DNA of 10,941 nt. Source: CAYLWW01 sp964387585 (GTDB lineage: Bacteria > Pseudomonadota > Alphaproteobacteria > Rickettsiales > Midichloriaceae). The notes under the pieces are model-generated. The model had not been told where the DNA came from. It searched no databases and saw nothing but the letters and a program-made list of their open reading frames with translations. Positions 1-6,629 of the stretch are shown here, in pieces. Both the position numbers and the translations under genes were made by a program. Location: the NCBI GenBank assembly GCA_964387585.1, contig CAYLWW010000050.1, positions 1-10,941 of the forward strand, in the 5' to 3' direction. Each line of letters begins with the position of its first letter. Within the stretch, counting starts at the first letter, position 1.

Positions 1-469
1 AATATCCTATCGATCAAGCCTTTGAATTCTATAATTATCAATTGGAATGACTATATATATAAACAACTAATTTATCATCATTCTAAACGTAATCAAAAAT
101 ATGGTAGAAAAACCAGGAGCAACCATGACGTAACAGGTAGGGTTTCAATCAGTCAAAGAGCTAAAATTATGCCTGGTGAGTTTGGTCATTTTGAGGCGAA
201 TTTGAACTTTTTTACTGAGTCAAGTAGCAAAATCTGCTTATTATTGTCGATCAAAAAACTGGTTATTTTATGGCGGAGCTAAATGATTCTAAGAATTCGG
301 AAAATATAGCCGTAAAGCTAATGAAAAATCTATCTAAATTCCCCAAAAAACCATGAAAACTCTAATACTAGACAACGGCAAAGAGTTTGTAATACATGAT
401 AAAATTGTACAAGTTATCAGCACTCCTATTTATTTTTGTCATCATGATTCACTCTGGGAAAAAGCTTAG
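1..469 (+). pseudogene. Decayed IS30-like transposase remnant, 5' end outside window
   Basis: Three plus-strand frames together give one degraded DDE transposase resembling the IS30 family. Frame 1 (about 1-230) carries an arginine-rich stretch, then RVSISQRAKI and FGHFEANL, like the IS30 segment that leads into the first catalytic Asp; here that Asp appears as Asn. Frame 3 (about 231-352) continues with LLIIVDQKTGYF and a region matching the beta strands of the RNase-H fold. Frame 2 (353-469) gives LILDNGKEF, which holds the second catalytic Asp, then IYFCHHDSLWEKA and a TAG stop. Adding one A near 228-231 and one A in the A6 run at 345-350 restores continuity, so both shifts look like single-base deletions in A-runs. 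No catalytic Glu region is recognisable after the stop. The gene cannot make an active enzyme. Family assignment is from remembered motifs; terminal inverted repeats were not identified. Confidence 0.72.
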
Positions 470-704
470 GATACATACCATAATCATACACGTTGTCCTT
501 GATTCTTGAATGTACCCATTTCTTTACTTGCTTTAAAAATATAGCAAAATGATCGTTAATTACATAGGAATTTTAATACTAAATAGAAAAAGGAAGTAAA
601 ATTATTATATTTAATTAATTTTATAATTCATTTATAATTTTTTAAGTAAACAGATAATAGATATACAAAAGTAGTTCTTAACTCTAAGAATTTTTTTTCT
701 ATTA
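470..704. other. Gene-poor stretch between transposase remnant and rplI
   Basis: No convincing coding frame was seen on either strand. Bases from 470 to about 600 may be the eroded 3' part of the transposase remnant, but I cannot align them to the family with confidence. From about 600 the sequence becomes very rich in A and T. The only structure that stands out is a hairpin with a T-run at 675-698. Confidence 0.5.
675..698 (+). terminator. Weak hairpin plus T8 facing the plus strand
   Basis: TTCTTA (675-680) and TAAGAA (685-690) are perfect inverted repeats around the loop ACTC. Eight T follow at 691-698, and the stem can be extended by a G-U and an A-T pair. This has the form of an intrinsic terminator for transcription entering from the transposase side. 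Read on the minus strand, just after the rplI stop, the same hairpin is followed only by ACTACTTTTG, a poor U-tract. The stem has one G-C pair per arm, so stability is low. Confidence 0.35.
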
Positions 705-1160
705 TTAATCTTGTTTCCTACGTATATTTAGTTGAATTTTTACGGTAACATCTGGATGCAATATTACTTCAACATCATATACTCCAACTTCTTTCATCCT
801 TATAGAAGTAATGACATCACTACTTAAGATTTCATAACTTACCGAATCAGATAACTCTTTAGCTATATCTTTAGGAGTAACAGCCCCATATAACCTACCA
901 TCTTCTCCAGCCGGCCTATAAATCTCTATTGCAATGCCTTCTAACTTTACGGCTATTTCTTTAGCTGACTGAAGCTTTAATTCATTTTCTTGCTCTAATA
1001 TAGCTCTTTTTTGCTCAAAAACATCTTTATTTTTCTGAGTAGCTCGGAGGGCTTTACCAAATCTTAAAAGATAGTTACGTGCAAAACCATCCTTCACCTT
1101 CACTAAATCACCTATATTACCTAGATTAGTTATCTTTTCTAATAGTATTACTTCTGACAT
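705..1160 (-). CDS. rplI: 50S ribosomal protein L9
   Basis: L9 binds 23S rRNA near the L1 stalk, and its long helix holds two domains apart. The 151 residues fit the family. The N-terminal RNA-binding domain has GDLVKVKDGFARNYLL at 17-32, the charged connecting helix spans about 43-75, and the C-terminal domain has GEDGRLYGAVTPKDIA (85-100) and GVYDVEVILHP (126-136). I start at the ATG at 1160 because MSEVILLEKI matches the usual L9 beginning; an in-frame TTG at 1175 would add five unconserved residues. No clear Shine-Dalgarno precedes the ATG. L9 is normally encoded with rpsF and rpsR. Here it stands alone behind an unknown gene at the end of the S10-spc cluster, which is unusual. The family is certain; the start is likely. 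Confidence 0.95.
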   Translation of the reverse strand: MSEVILLEKITNLGNIGDLVKVKDGFARNYLLRFGKALRATQKNKDVFEQKRAILEQENELKLQSAKEIAVKLEGIAIEIYRPAGEDGRLYGAVTPKDIAKELSDSVSYEILSSDVITSIRMKEVGVYDVEVILHPDVTVKIQLNIRRKQD

Positions 1161-1219
1161 AATTTGAGGTACCAATATATTAATATTTTTATAAAAGAGT
1201 TATCACTAAAAATTTTTAA

Positions 1220-1249
1220 AGTATAATTGAAATTTGAGCACTAACTCAA
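1220..1249 (-). promoter_or_regulatory. Candidate sigma-70 promoter for rplI
   Basis: On the minus strand TTGAGT (1249-1244) is followed after 18 bases by TATACT (1225-1220). These match the consensus hexamers at four and five of six positions. The -35 lies just inside the end of the upstream orphan gene and the predicted leader to the rplI ATG is about 55 bases. In sequence this AT-rich such matches arise by chance, so this is only a candidate. Confidence 0.3.
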
Positions 1250-1768
1250 CAAATTTTCATCTTCTAAACTATTTTTCATATTTTTAAAAATATCTTGCAG
1301 TTTATTAGTTATTTCTAATGCTTTATCAGCATACTTAAGATCTTTTAAAGCATAAAATAAATCAAGACTATTACCTAAAAGCACAAAACAATCGCCAATA
1401 CAAATAGCTAATTTTTCAGACTCAATATCATCTTGCTTTACTACAACGAAAGCTTTTGCAAATTCTTCTATAATGCGCTTAGCATAAAAAACATTATTAG
1501 CAAATTCTGCTTTTAAAATGACAAGAGATTTTTTTTTCTTATCTTGTTTCAAAGCTTGAGAATTATAGTTCTTCATTAATCTCACCAGCTCAATAGAATT
1601 TTCTAATTTTTCTATAACTTTTGAGAGGGCTTTTATGTATATATTTACATTAAAAGAAGTATCATGAATTATTTTTGAAGCATAAGAAGAGTTTGCATGA
1701 AAAACATCAGTAGTTTTCGCATCCACTATATCAGTACTAAGTTCATTTATGGTATAAAAATTTGCCAT
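1241..1768 (-). CDS. Hypothetical protein, mostly alpha-helical, family not recognised
   Basis: I do not recognise this 175-residue protein. There is no signal peptide or convincing membrane segment. The first 30 residues are polar; from about residue 31 to the end the sequence has the heptad-like mix of Leu/Ile and Lys/Glu typical of helical bundles, with a basic run KQDKKKK at 74-80 and two cysteines (123 and 127) in CIGDC. The segment 129-162 looks loosely like a helical repeat but matches no TPR motif I can place. The frame is open from ATG at 1768 to a TAG at 1241-1243, with good codon structure, so it is probably a real gene. It lies where rpmD-rplO-secY would be expected after rpsE, 107 bases from rpsE, and has a possible promoter of its own. 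Nothing in the context points to a ribosomal role. Confidence 0.75.
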   Translation of the reverse strand: MANFYTINELSTDIVDAKTTDVFHANSSYASKIIHDTSFNVNIYIKALSKVIEKLENSIELVRLMKNYNSQALKQDKKKKSLVILKAEFANNVFYAKRIIEEFAKAFVVVKQDDIESEKLAICIGDCFVLLGNSLDLFYALKDLKYADKALEITNKLQDIFKNMKNSLEDENLLS

Positions 1769-1807
1769 ATTGACAAAACTGTAACTAATTAAATATTAGT
1801 ACTAAAA

Positions 1808-1835
1808 AGTATAAAAATTAATAGATGAGAGTGAA
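1808..1835 (-). promoter_or_regulatory. Candidate sigma-70 promoter for the orphan gene
   Basis: On the minus strand TTCACT (1835-1830) and TATACT (1813-1808) are separated by 16 bases, matching four and five of six consensus positions. The predicted start of transcription is about 33 bases before the ATG at 1768. A short inverted repeat, ACTAAT/ATTAGT at 1784-1789 and 1795-1800, lies in the resulting leader. The 107-base gap after rpsE is the longest on this strand, which makes a separate promoter plausible here, though chance matches are common in AT-rich DNA. Confidence 0.35.
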
Positions 1836-1875
1836 GAACCTAAATTTAATGCTATTTTTTATTCACTATAGCTTG

Positions 1876-2406
1876 TTAAAGATTATTTTTCTCTCTTCTA
1901 CCTATAATTTCAGCAATCTTTTTATTACGCTTTTCAGCAATAAATCTCGGCGTTCTTATTGATAAAAGACCTTTTAAAGCTGAACGCAACATATTATGGG
2001 GATTAGTAGAACCAATAGATTTAGCTACTACATCTTTAATACCTAAAACTTCAAGCATAGCTCTTACAGGACCACCAGCTATAACACCAGTACCGGCTGG
2101 AGCAGCTTTCATAATCATCACCCCAGAACAAAATTTAGATTGAATATCATGATGCAAAGTTCTGCCATCCCTTAATGGCACTTTCACCATATTTTTCTTA
2201 GCTACTTGCAAAGCTTTGCTCCTAGCATCAACTACTTCTCCTGCTTTAGCTGAGCCAATACCAACTCTTCCTCTACCATCACCAACAACAACTATAGCAG
2301 CAAAACGAAATTTTCTTCCTCCTTTAACTACTTTAGCACATCTCCCAACATGAACTAACTTTTCTTTAAGTTCAACACTTTGTGAGTCACTTCTAAACTT
2401 TGCCAT
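1876..2406 (-). CDS. rpsE: 30S ribosomal protein S5
   Basis: S5 binds 16S rRNA at the mRNA entry channel and contributes to decoding accuracy. The 176 residues cover the N-terminal double-stranded-RNA-binding-like domain, with the conserved VGDGRGRVGIGSAKA at 41-55, and the C-terminal domain with TLHHDI (83-88), the AGGPVRAMLEVLG loop (110-122) and STNPHNMLRSA (133-143). The start ATG at 2406 gives MAKFRSD. No strong Shine-Dalgarno is seen. It lies 34 bases after rplR in standard order and is the last gene of the intact cluster: rpmD and rplO, which normally follow, are not downstream. Confidence 0.97.
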   Translation of the reverse strand: MAKFRSDSQSVELKEKLVHVGRCAKVVKGGRKFRFAAIVVVGDGRGRVGIGSAKAGEVVDARSKALQVAKKNMVKVPLRDGRTLHHDIQSKFCSGVMIMKAAPAGTGVIAGGPVRAMLEVLGIKDVVAKSIGSTNPHNMLRSALKGLLSIRTPRFIAEKRNKKIAEIIGRREKNNL

Positions 2407-2440
2407 TTTTAATTACTTTATATATACAAATTGATGGATA

Positions 2441-2818
2441 CTAAAATTTTAATCCTCCTTCTCTAGCTGCTTCAGCTAAAGCTTTTACACGACCGTGATA
2501 AAGGTAACCACCTTTATCAAAAACAACAGAACTTACTCCAGCTTTTGATGCTCTAAAAGCAACTAATAAACCTACTTTTCGAGCTAAACTTATTTTACCC
2601 ATAAGCTCTAATCTATCTTCTTTAGTCTCTGACAATAACTGCTTATCTAAAGTTGAAGCAGAAACTATAGTAATACCTTTAGCATCATCGATAACTTGAG
2701 CGTAAATATTACTATTAGACCTAAAAACAGTAAGTCTAAACTTACCTTGTGAAAAAGATTTTAATTTTTTTCTTATTCTATTAGCTCTTTTACGCACTAA
2801 CTCTTTTCTTTTTAACAT
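2441..2818 (-). CDS. rplR: 50S ribosomal protein L18
   Basis: L18 binds 5S rRNA together with L5 and L25 and anchors it in the central protuberance of the 50S subunit. The 125-residue length is close to the family norm of about 117-120. The basic N-terminus (residues 1-20) has many Lys and Arg, followed by RLTVFRSNSNIYAQVIDD at 28-45, a family signature, and FDKGGYLYHGRV near 100-111 with a C-terminal ALAEAAREGG helix. It stands between rplF and rpsE as usual. The 89-base gap upstream is the longest between genes of the intact cluster, but no convincing promoter was found in it. Confidence 0.97.
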   Translation of the reverse strand: MLKRKELVRKRANRIRKKLKSFSQGKFRLTVFRSNSNIYAQVIDDAKGITIVSASTLDKQLLSETKEDRLELMGKISLARKVGLLVAFRASKAGVSSVVFDKGGYLYHGRVKALAEAAREGGLKF

Positions 2819-2907
2819 ATTATTAATGGTAGTTATAAACTTTTTTTATGAAACTTGAGGATGAAGTAATAAGCAATAGATAGCTTTTAAATATCATATC
2901 AATCATA

Positions 2908-3450
2908 TTACTTTTTCTTACCTACCTTACGTCTTATAACTTCATCAGAATACTTTATTCCTTTCCCTTTATAAGGTTCAGGTTTTCTAAAGCTTCTTAT
3001 TTCAGCAGCAACTTGACCTACTAGCTGCTTGTCGCAACCAGAAAGTAAGATTGAAGTAGGTTTTTCACATTTAGCAGTTACCCCTTCAGGTAAAGCATAT
3101 ATGATATCATGACTATAACCCAGAGATAATACTAGAAAATTTTTACTACAAGAAGCTTTATAACCAACTCCCGTAATTTCTAATAACCTCGTAAATCCTG
3201 AAGAGACTCCTTGTACCATATTATAAATCATACTCCTGCACAATCCCCATAGAGCACGAAGCTCTTTTGTAGAAGATGCTGGAGAAACGATTACATGTTT
3301 AGCATTATCATCATATAAAATATCTATATCATTAGGAATAGCAAAAAATAGCTTACCTTTTGGACCATTTACTGTAATAGACTTATACGGTGCAACCGAG
3401 ATATCCACCTCTCTGGGGATAATTATAGGCAACTTTCCTACCCTAGACAT
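2908..3450 (-). CDS. rplF: 50S ribosomal protein L6
   Basis: L6 binds 23S rRNA at the base of the L7/L12 stalk, close to the sarcin-ricin loop and the factor-binding site. The 180 residues equal the usual length. MSRVGKLPI opens the protein, VNGPKGKL (28-35) belongs to the first of the two alpha/beta repeats, and the C-terminal signature PEPYKGKGIKY (157-167) is intact and followed by a basic tail. It is 46 bases after rpsH and in standard order. No Shine-Dalgarno is visible before the ATG. Confidence 0.97.
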   Translation of the reverse strand: MSRVGKLPIIIPREVDISVAPYKSITVNGPKGKLFFAIPNDIDILYDDNAKHVIVSPASSTKELRALWGLCRSMIYNMVQGVSSGFTRLLEITGVGYKASCSKNFLVLSLGYSHDIIYALPEGVTAKCEKPTSILLSGCDKQLVGQVAAEIRSFRKPEPYKGKGIKYSDEVIRRKVGKKK

Positions 3451-3496
3451 AATAAAAAATTCTGAATTTTAGATTTATAACAAAAAATATAGTTGA

Positions 3497-3895
3497 TTAA
3501 AAAATTTCAAATAAAACTTCACCACCAACATTCTCAACTCTAGCGAAATGATCAGTCAATATCCCCTTAGAAGTAGATAAAACATAAGTACCTAACCCAT
3601 TATGACTTTTAGGAAGATTATTAATTGATTTATACACTCTACACCCTGGAGTAGAAATCATTTTTAATTTATTAATAACCGGAGATCCCTTGTAATACTT
3701 TAAATCTATTTTTAACATAGCAATAGAATTTCCTTCGGTAAATTGCTCATATTCTTTTATATAACCCTCTTTTTTTAAAACATCTAAACAGGATTTTATA
3801 AAATTAGAGTAATTGGAAACCACAAATGAATGCCTGGCTTGTTGACCATTTCTAATTCTTGTCAAAACATCAGCTAATAAACTTGACCTAGACAT
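3497..3895 (-). CDS. rpsH: 30S ribosomal protein S8
   Basis: S8 is a primary 16S rRNA-binding protein that organises the central domain (platform) of the 30S subunit. The 132-residue protein has the usual N-terminal ADVLTRIRNGQ (8-18) and the C-terminal RNA-binding signature STSKGILTD (107-115), followed by VGGEVL (123-128). The stretch between these, DHFARVENVGGE, is less basic than in many relatives. In enteric bacteria S8 represses the spc operon by binding its mRNA near rplE; no such element was identified here. The gap from rpsN is 45 bases. Confidence 0.97.
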   Translation of the reverse strand: MSRSSLLADVLTRIRNGQQARHSFVVSNYSNFIKSCLDVLKKEGYIKEYEQFTEGNSIAMLKIDLKYYKGSPVINKLKMISTPGCRVYKSINNLPKSHNGLGTYVLSTSKGILTDHFARVENVGGEVLFEIF

Positions 3896-3940
3896 AAAAA
3901 AAACTCATAAAAATATATTATGTTTATAACTTAAAATAAA

Positions 3941-4246
3941 TTACCAACTAGCCTTTATTACACCGGGAAGCTGACCTTTAGATGCCAAAGAGCGCAAACA
4001 TATTCTAGACATTTTAAATTTTCTATAATATCCTCTGCCCCTGCCAGTAATATTACATCTATTACGAACTCTAACTGGGCTAGAATTTTTCGGCAAAGAT
4101 GATAACTCTAAACGAGATTTAAACCTTTCTTCAATAGAAAGGGACTTGTTTTTAGCAATAGCTTTTAGTTCCTTTCTCTTATCAGAATATTTACTAACAA
4201 GAATTTCTCTATGTAAATTTCTTTGTACAACACTTAATTTTGCCAT
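3941..4246 (-). CDS. rpsN: 30S ribosomal protein S14, zinc-free long form
   Basis: S14 sits in the 30S head with S3, S10 and S19. At 101 residues this is the long form. It lacks the paired CXXC zinc ligands of the short form; only isolated cysteines at 64 and 83 are present. The conserved core includes LPKNSSPVR (51-59), the RNRC-TGR-RG stretch (61-72), and the C-terminal RICLRSLASKGQLPGVIKAS signature (81-100). Location between rplE and rpsH is standard. The start ATG gives MAKLSVVQRN. Confidence 0.97.
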   Translation of the reverse strand: MAKLSVVQRNLHREILVSKYSDKRKELKAIAKNKSLSIEERFKSRLELSSLPKNSSPVRVRNRCNITGRGRGYYRKFKMSRICLRSLASKGQLPGVIKASW

Positions 4247-4265
4247 AAATGCTTATTATATAATA

Positions 4266-4814
4266 CTAGTTTAAAAACGGCATTTGAAATGTTTCTAACA
4301 GTGATTTGGCCTCAACATCACTGTTAGCTGTAGTAACAATTACTATGTTCATTCCACGAATTTTATCTACCTTATCATAGCTTATTTCAGGAAAAACTAT
4401 CTGCTCCTTAAGACCTAAAGCAAAGTTACCACAACCATCAAATTGCGAAGCTTTACAGCCTTTAAAATCACGCACCCTAGGTAATGCTATATTAATCATT
4501 CTATCCAAAAATTCATACATTATAGTTTTCCTAAGAGTTACTTTACATCCCAATGGAGAACCTTCACGTAATTTAAAACCTGCTATTGATTTTTTTGCTT
4601 TTGTAATTATTGGCTTTTGACCAGTAATTAGCATAAGTTCAGAGCTAGCTTTTTCTATAACCTTGCTATCAGATATCCCTTCTTTAACTCCCATACTTAC
4701 AACTATCTTTTCAATAGAAGGTATTTGCATTGGATTAGAATAATTATACTTATTCATTAGTTGTAAACGACTAACTTCTAGATAATGAACTTTCAACCTA
4801 GCTTTTTGATGCAT
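4266..4814 (-). CDS. rplE: 50S ribosomal protein L5
   Basis: L5 binds 5S rRNA and contacts the P-site tRNA elbow and the inter-subunit bridge B1b. I start at the ATG at 4814 (182 residues), near the family's 178-180; an in-frame TTG at 4826 would add four residues and has no support. Conserved parts are the IPSIEKIVVSMGVKEG stretch (31-46), LITGQKPIITKAKKSIAGFKLREG (62-85) and RDFKG followed by FDGCGNFALGLKEQIVFPEI (126-145). The gap from rplX is 54 bases and to rpsN 19 bases. Confidence 0.96.
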   Translation of the reverse strand: MHQKARLKVHYLEVSRLQLMNKYNYSNPMQIPSIEKIVVSMGVKEGISDSKVIEKASSELMLITGQKPIITKAKKSIAGFKLREGSPLGCKVTLRKTIMYEFLDRMINIALPRVRDFKGCKASQFDGCGNFALGLKEQIVFPEISYDKVDKIRGMNIVIVTTANSDVEAKSLLETFQMPFLN

Positions 4815-4868
4815 ATCATATACCAATTAATTAACAATTTAAACTAAATTATCTTGTAAAATTATAGA

Positions 4869-5195
4869 TTAAAGTAAATCTATTAACTCACCTGATTTTT
4901 TAGCGTATCTAACTTTTTTACCATCTACAACTTTATATCCTATTCTAGTTGGTATAGAAGCTTTAGGATCTAAATGCAATACATTTGAGTAATGTATAGG
5001 ATATTCCACCTCCACAATCTTGCCTTGAGGAGAATTTTTATTCGGTTTTATACGCTTTTTAAATAAAGCAACACCTTCCACAACAATTTTACCCTTAGAA
5101 GGCATTACTTTGACAATAGTACTCTTTATCCCTTTATATTTACCAGCTATAACTATAACCTTATCACCGGACTTAAATTTCAAGCTAGTTGACAT
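4869..5195 (-). CDS. rplX: 50S ribosomal protein L24
   Basis: L24 is an early assembly-initiator protein binding the 5' end of 23S rRNA near the tunnel exit. The 108 residues include a KOW motif at about 8-35 (FKSGDKVIVIAGKYKG, then VVEGVALFKKRIKP near 38-51). The ATG lies only two bases after the rplN stop, and its Shine-Dalgarno, one of the best in the window, is within the last codons of rplN. This implies tight translational coupling of L14 and L24. Confidence 0.96.
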   Translation of the reverse strand: MSTSLKFKSGDKVIVIAGKYKGIKSTIVKVMPSKGKIVVEGVALFKKRIKPNKNSPQGKIVEVEYPIHYSNVLHLDPKASIPTRIGYKVVDGKKVRYAKKSGELIDLL

Positions 5196-5197
5196 AA

Positions 5198-5566
5198 TTA
5201 AACCACCTCTGGAGCTAACGATATAATTTTAATAAACCCCTTAGCTCGTAACTCACGAGATACAGGAGAAAGAATTCTTGAACCAATAGGTTCGCCTTGC
5301 TTATTAATAATCACTACAACATTACGATCAAAACGCAAATAACTTCCATCAGATTGTCTAACCTCTTTAGCTACTCCTACCACCACAGCTCTATGCACTT
5401 CGCCTTCTTTAACTTTACCTGATGGAATAGCATCTCTTACAGATACGACTATCTCATCACCAGTGCTTGCGACCATTTTACCCGCACCACCTAAAACTTT
5501 AATACACTTAAGCAACTTAGCTCCTGAATTATCTCCTACGTGCAATATAGTGCCCATTTGAATCAT
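5198..5566 (-). CDS. rplN: 50S ribosomal protein L14
   Basis: L14 lies at the subunit interface, forms bridges B5 and B8, and is the docking site of the silencing factor RsfS. The 122 residues match the family exactly. MIQMGTILHVGDNSGAK (1-17) and the C-terminal GEPIGSRILSPVSRELRAKG (91-110) are signatures. TGAGG-like bases (TTTGAGG) about seven bases before the ATG form a reasonable Shine-Dalgarno. The gap after rpsQ is 69 bases, and rplX follows after two bases. Confidence 0.97.
   Translation of the reverse strand: MIQMGTILHVGDNSGAKLLKCIKVLGGAGKMVASTGDEIVVSVRDAIPSGKVKEGEVHRAVVVGVAKEVRQSDGSYLRFDRNVVVIINKQGEPIGSRILSPVSRELRAKGFIKIISLAPEVV
5203..5210 (-). promoter_or_regulatory. Strong ribosome binding site of rplX inside rplN
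   Basis: On the minus strand AGAGGTGG ends seven bases before the rplX ATG. It is among the strongest Shine-Dalgarno matches in the window and overlaps the last codons of L14 (Pro-Glu-Val-Val). It fixes the rplX start, and suggests ribosomes finishing L14 reinitiate on L24. Confidence 0.75.
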
Positions 5567-5635
5567 AAATAAACCTCAAAATAAAAATTCAGAAATAGTA
5601 ACAATACAACATAAAATAAATAATTACTAGATTAA

Positions 5636-5881
5636 TTAATTATTTATAATACTTTCAGAAAGTACTAGCCACTTTTTAGTCTTAGATAAAGGCTTGGATT
5701 CAATAATTTTTACTTTATCACCATTTTTAAACTTATTTTCAGAATCATGAGCAGCATACTTTTTATGCTTTACTATGATCTTCAAATACTTTTTATGCTT
5801 AACCTTACTTTCAACCTTAACCATGACAGTCTTATCTGCCTTATCACTAACAACTATACCTGTTAAAATCTTTTTAGGCAT
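5636..5881 (-). CDS. rpsQ: 30S ribosomal protein S17
   Basis: S17 is a primary binding protein of the 16S rRNA 5' domain with an OB-type fold. I start at the ATG at 5881 (81 residues), where MPKKILTGIVVSDKADKTV matches the family; an in-frame TTG at 5893 would add MVKN. Also conserved are KHKKY, AHDSENKFKNGDKVKI and the C-terminal ESKPLSKTKKW. The pentapeptide KHKKY occurs twice ten residues apart, mirrored by a 15-base direct repeat at 5756-5770 and 5786-5800. The length is normal, so this is not an inserted duplication. No good Shine-Dalgarno is seen. Confidence 0.95.
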   Translation of the reverse strand: MPKKILTGIVVSDKADKTVMVKVESKVKHKKYLKIIVKHKKYAAHDSENKFKNGDKVKIIESKPLSKTKKWLVLSESIINN

Positions 5882-5907
5882 ATTCTTAACCAATTATTTT
5901 TTTTAAA

Positions 5908-6102
5908 TTATTCTTTTTTGCTCAGTAAAGTTTTAATCCTAGCTATTTGTCTACGTATACCCTTTATCCTTGAAGTATTTATAGAACCACCAGAAGATCT
6001 CAAAAAATTCAAGCCTAGCTTTTCCTTCTTTAGAGCCTTAATATTCAATACCAATTCTTCTTTTGTCATTTCTGATAAACTTTGTAAAGCTTTTATACTC
6101 AT
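5908..6102 (-). CDS. rpmC: 50S ribosomal protein L29
   Basis: L29 is a small two-helix protein beside L23 at the exit of the peptide tunnel, where nascent-chain factors dock. The 64 residues fit the family (about 60-70). The signatures are MTKEELVLNIKALKKEKLGLNF (12-33) followed by the second helix with R-I-KGIRRQIARIKTLL. It lies 45 bases after rplP and 26 bases before rpsQ, in standard order. Confidence 0.95.
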   Translation of the reverse strand: MSIKALQSLSEMTKEELVLNIKALKKEKLGLNFLRSSGGSINTSRIKGIRRQIARIKTLLSKKE

Positions 6103-6147
6103 AATTTATAACTTAGCACAATAAAATTCTAAAGATTCTAAGATTTA

Positions 6148-6570
6148 TTAAGTTAGATTAACTGAAATCCTTTTAATAAATTTAGTTTTTATCGGTAATT
6201 TAGCAGCAGCTCTTTCAAAAGCACTTTTTGCTTTATCTTCGCTTACCCCATCCAGCTCAAACATCACTCTTCCTGGCTTAACTCTAAACACCCAATATTC
6301 AGGAGATCCTTTACCACTACCCATTCTAACGTCAGTCGGCTTTGCAGAAACGGGAATATCAGGAAATATAGTAATCCACAACTTCCCCTCTCTTTTCAAA
6401 TGTCTATTAATAGCTTTTCTAGCTGCTTCTATTTGCCTTGCTGTTATTCTTTCTGGCTCTAAGGCTTTCAAACCAAAATTGCCAAAATTTAAAGCAGTAC
6501 CAGATCTAGCTAAACCAGATATACCGCCTTTAAAGGCTTTTCTGAATTTAGTTTTTTTAGGACTTAACAT
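6148..6570 (-). CDS. rplP: 50S ribosomal protein L16
   Basis: L16 organises the A-site tRNA binding region and is a late assembly protein of the 50S subunit. The 140 residues are close to the usual 136-138. Conserved parts are MLSPKKTKFRKAFKG (1-15), ITARQIEAARKAINR (42-56), LWITIFPDIPVSAKP (64-78) and the glycine- and lysine-rich loop RMGSGKGSPE (82-91) that reaches toward the peptidyl-transferase centre. It is 59 bases after rpsC. The only upstream Shine-Dalgarno-like bases are a weak GAGA. Confidence 0.97.
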   Translation of the reverse strand: MLSPKKTKFRKAFKGGISGLARSGTALNFGNFGLKALEPERITARQIEAARKAINRHLKREGKLWITIFPDIPVSAKPTDVRMGSGKGSPEYWVFRVKPGRVMFELDGVSEDKAKSAFERAAAKLPIKTKFIKRISVNLT

Positions 6571-6629
6571 AAAAGATTTATTCTCAAAACAAGTTAAAAT
6601 AAGTTAATGCTCAAATTATCTAAGCAAAA

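Noticed and set aside
22..282. An intact 86-codon gene on the plus strand
   Set aside because: Its sequence matches only the middle of an IS30-like transposase and loses that similarity at the frameshift near 230. It is part of a pseudogene.
1784..1800. Inverted repeat ACTAAT/ATTAGT as a terminator after rpsE
   Set aside because: The stem is six AT-rich pairs with no following T-run on the minus strand, so it does not make an intrinsic terminator. It may be a random palindrome.
5756..5800. 15-base direct repeat in rpsQ encoding KHKKY twice
   Set aside because: The S17 length around it equals that of other family members, and both segments align to normally Lys/His-rich positions. It is most likely compositional and not a duplication.
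5918..6124. Plus-strand open frame of 68 codons opposite rpmC
   Set aside because: It is an antisense shadow of L29, whose minus-strand protein is clearly conserved. No start context or similarity supports the plus frame. The same applies to plus-strand frames at 6949-7167, 8501-8810 and 8889-9101.
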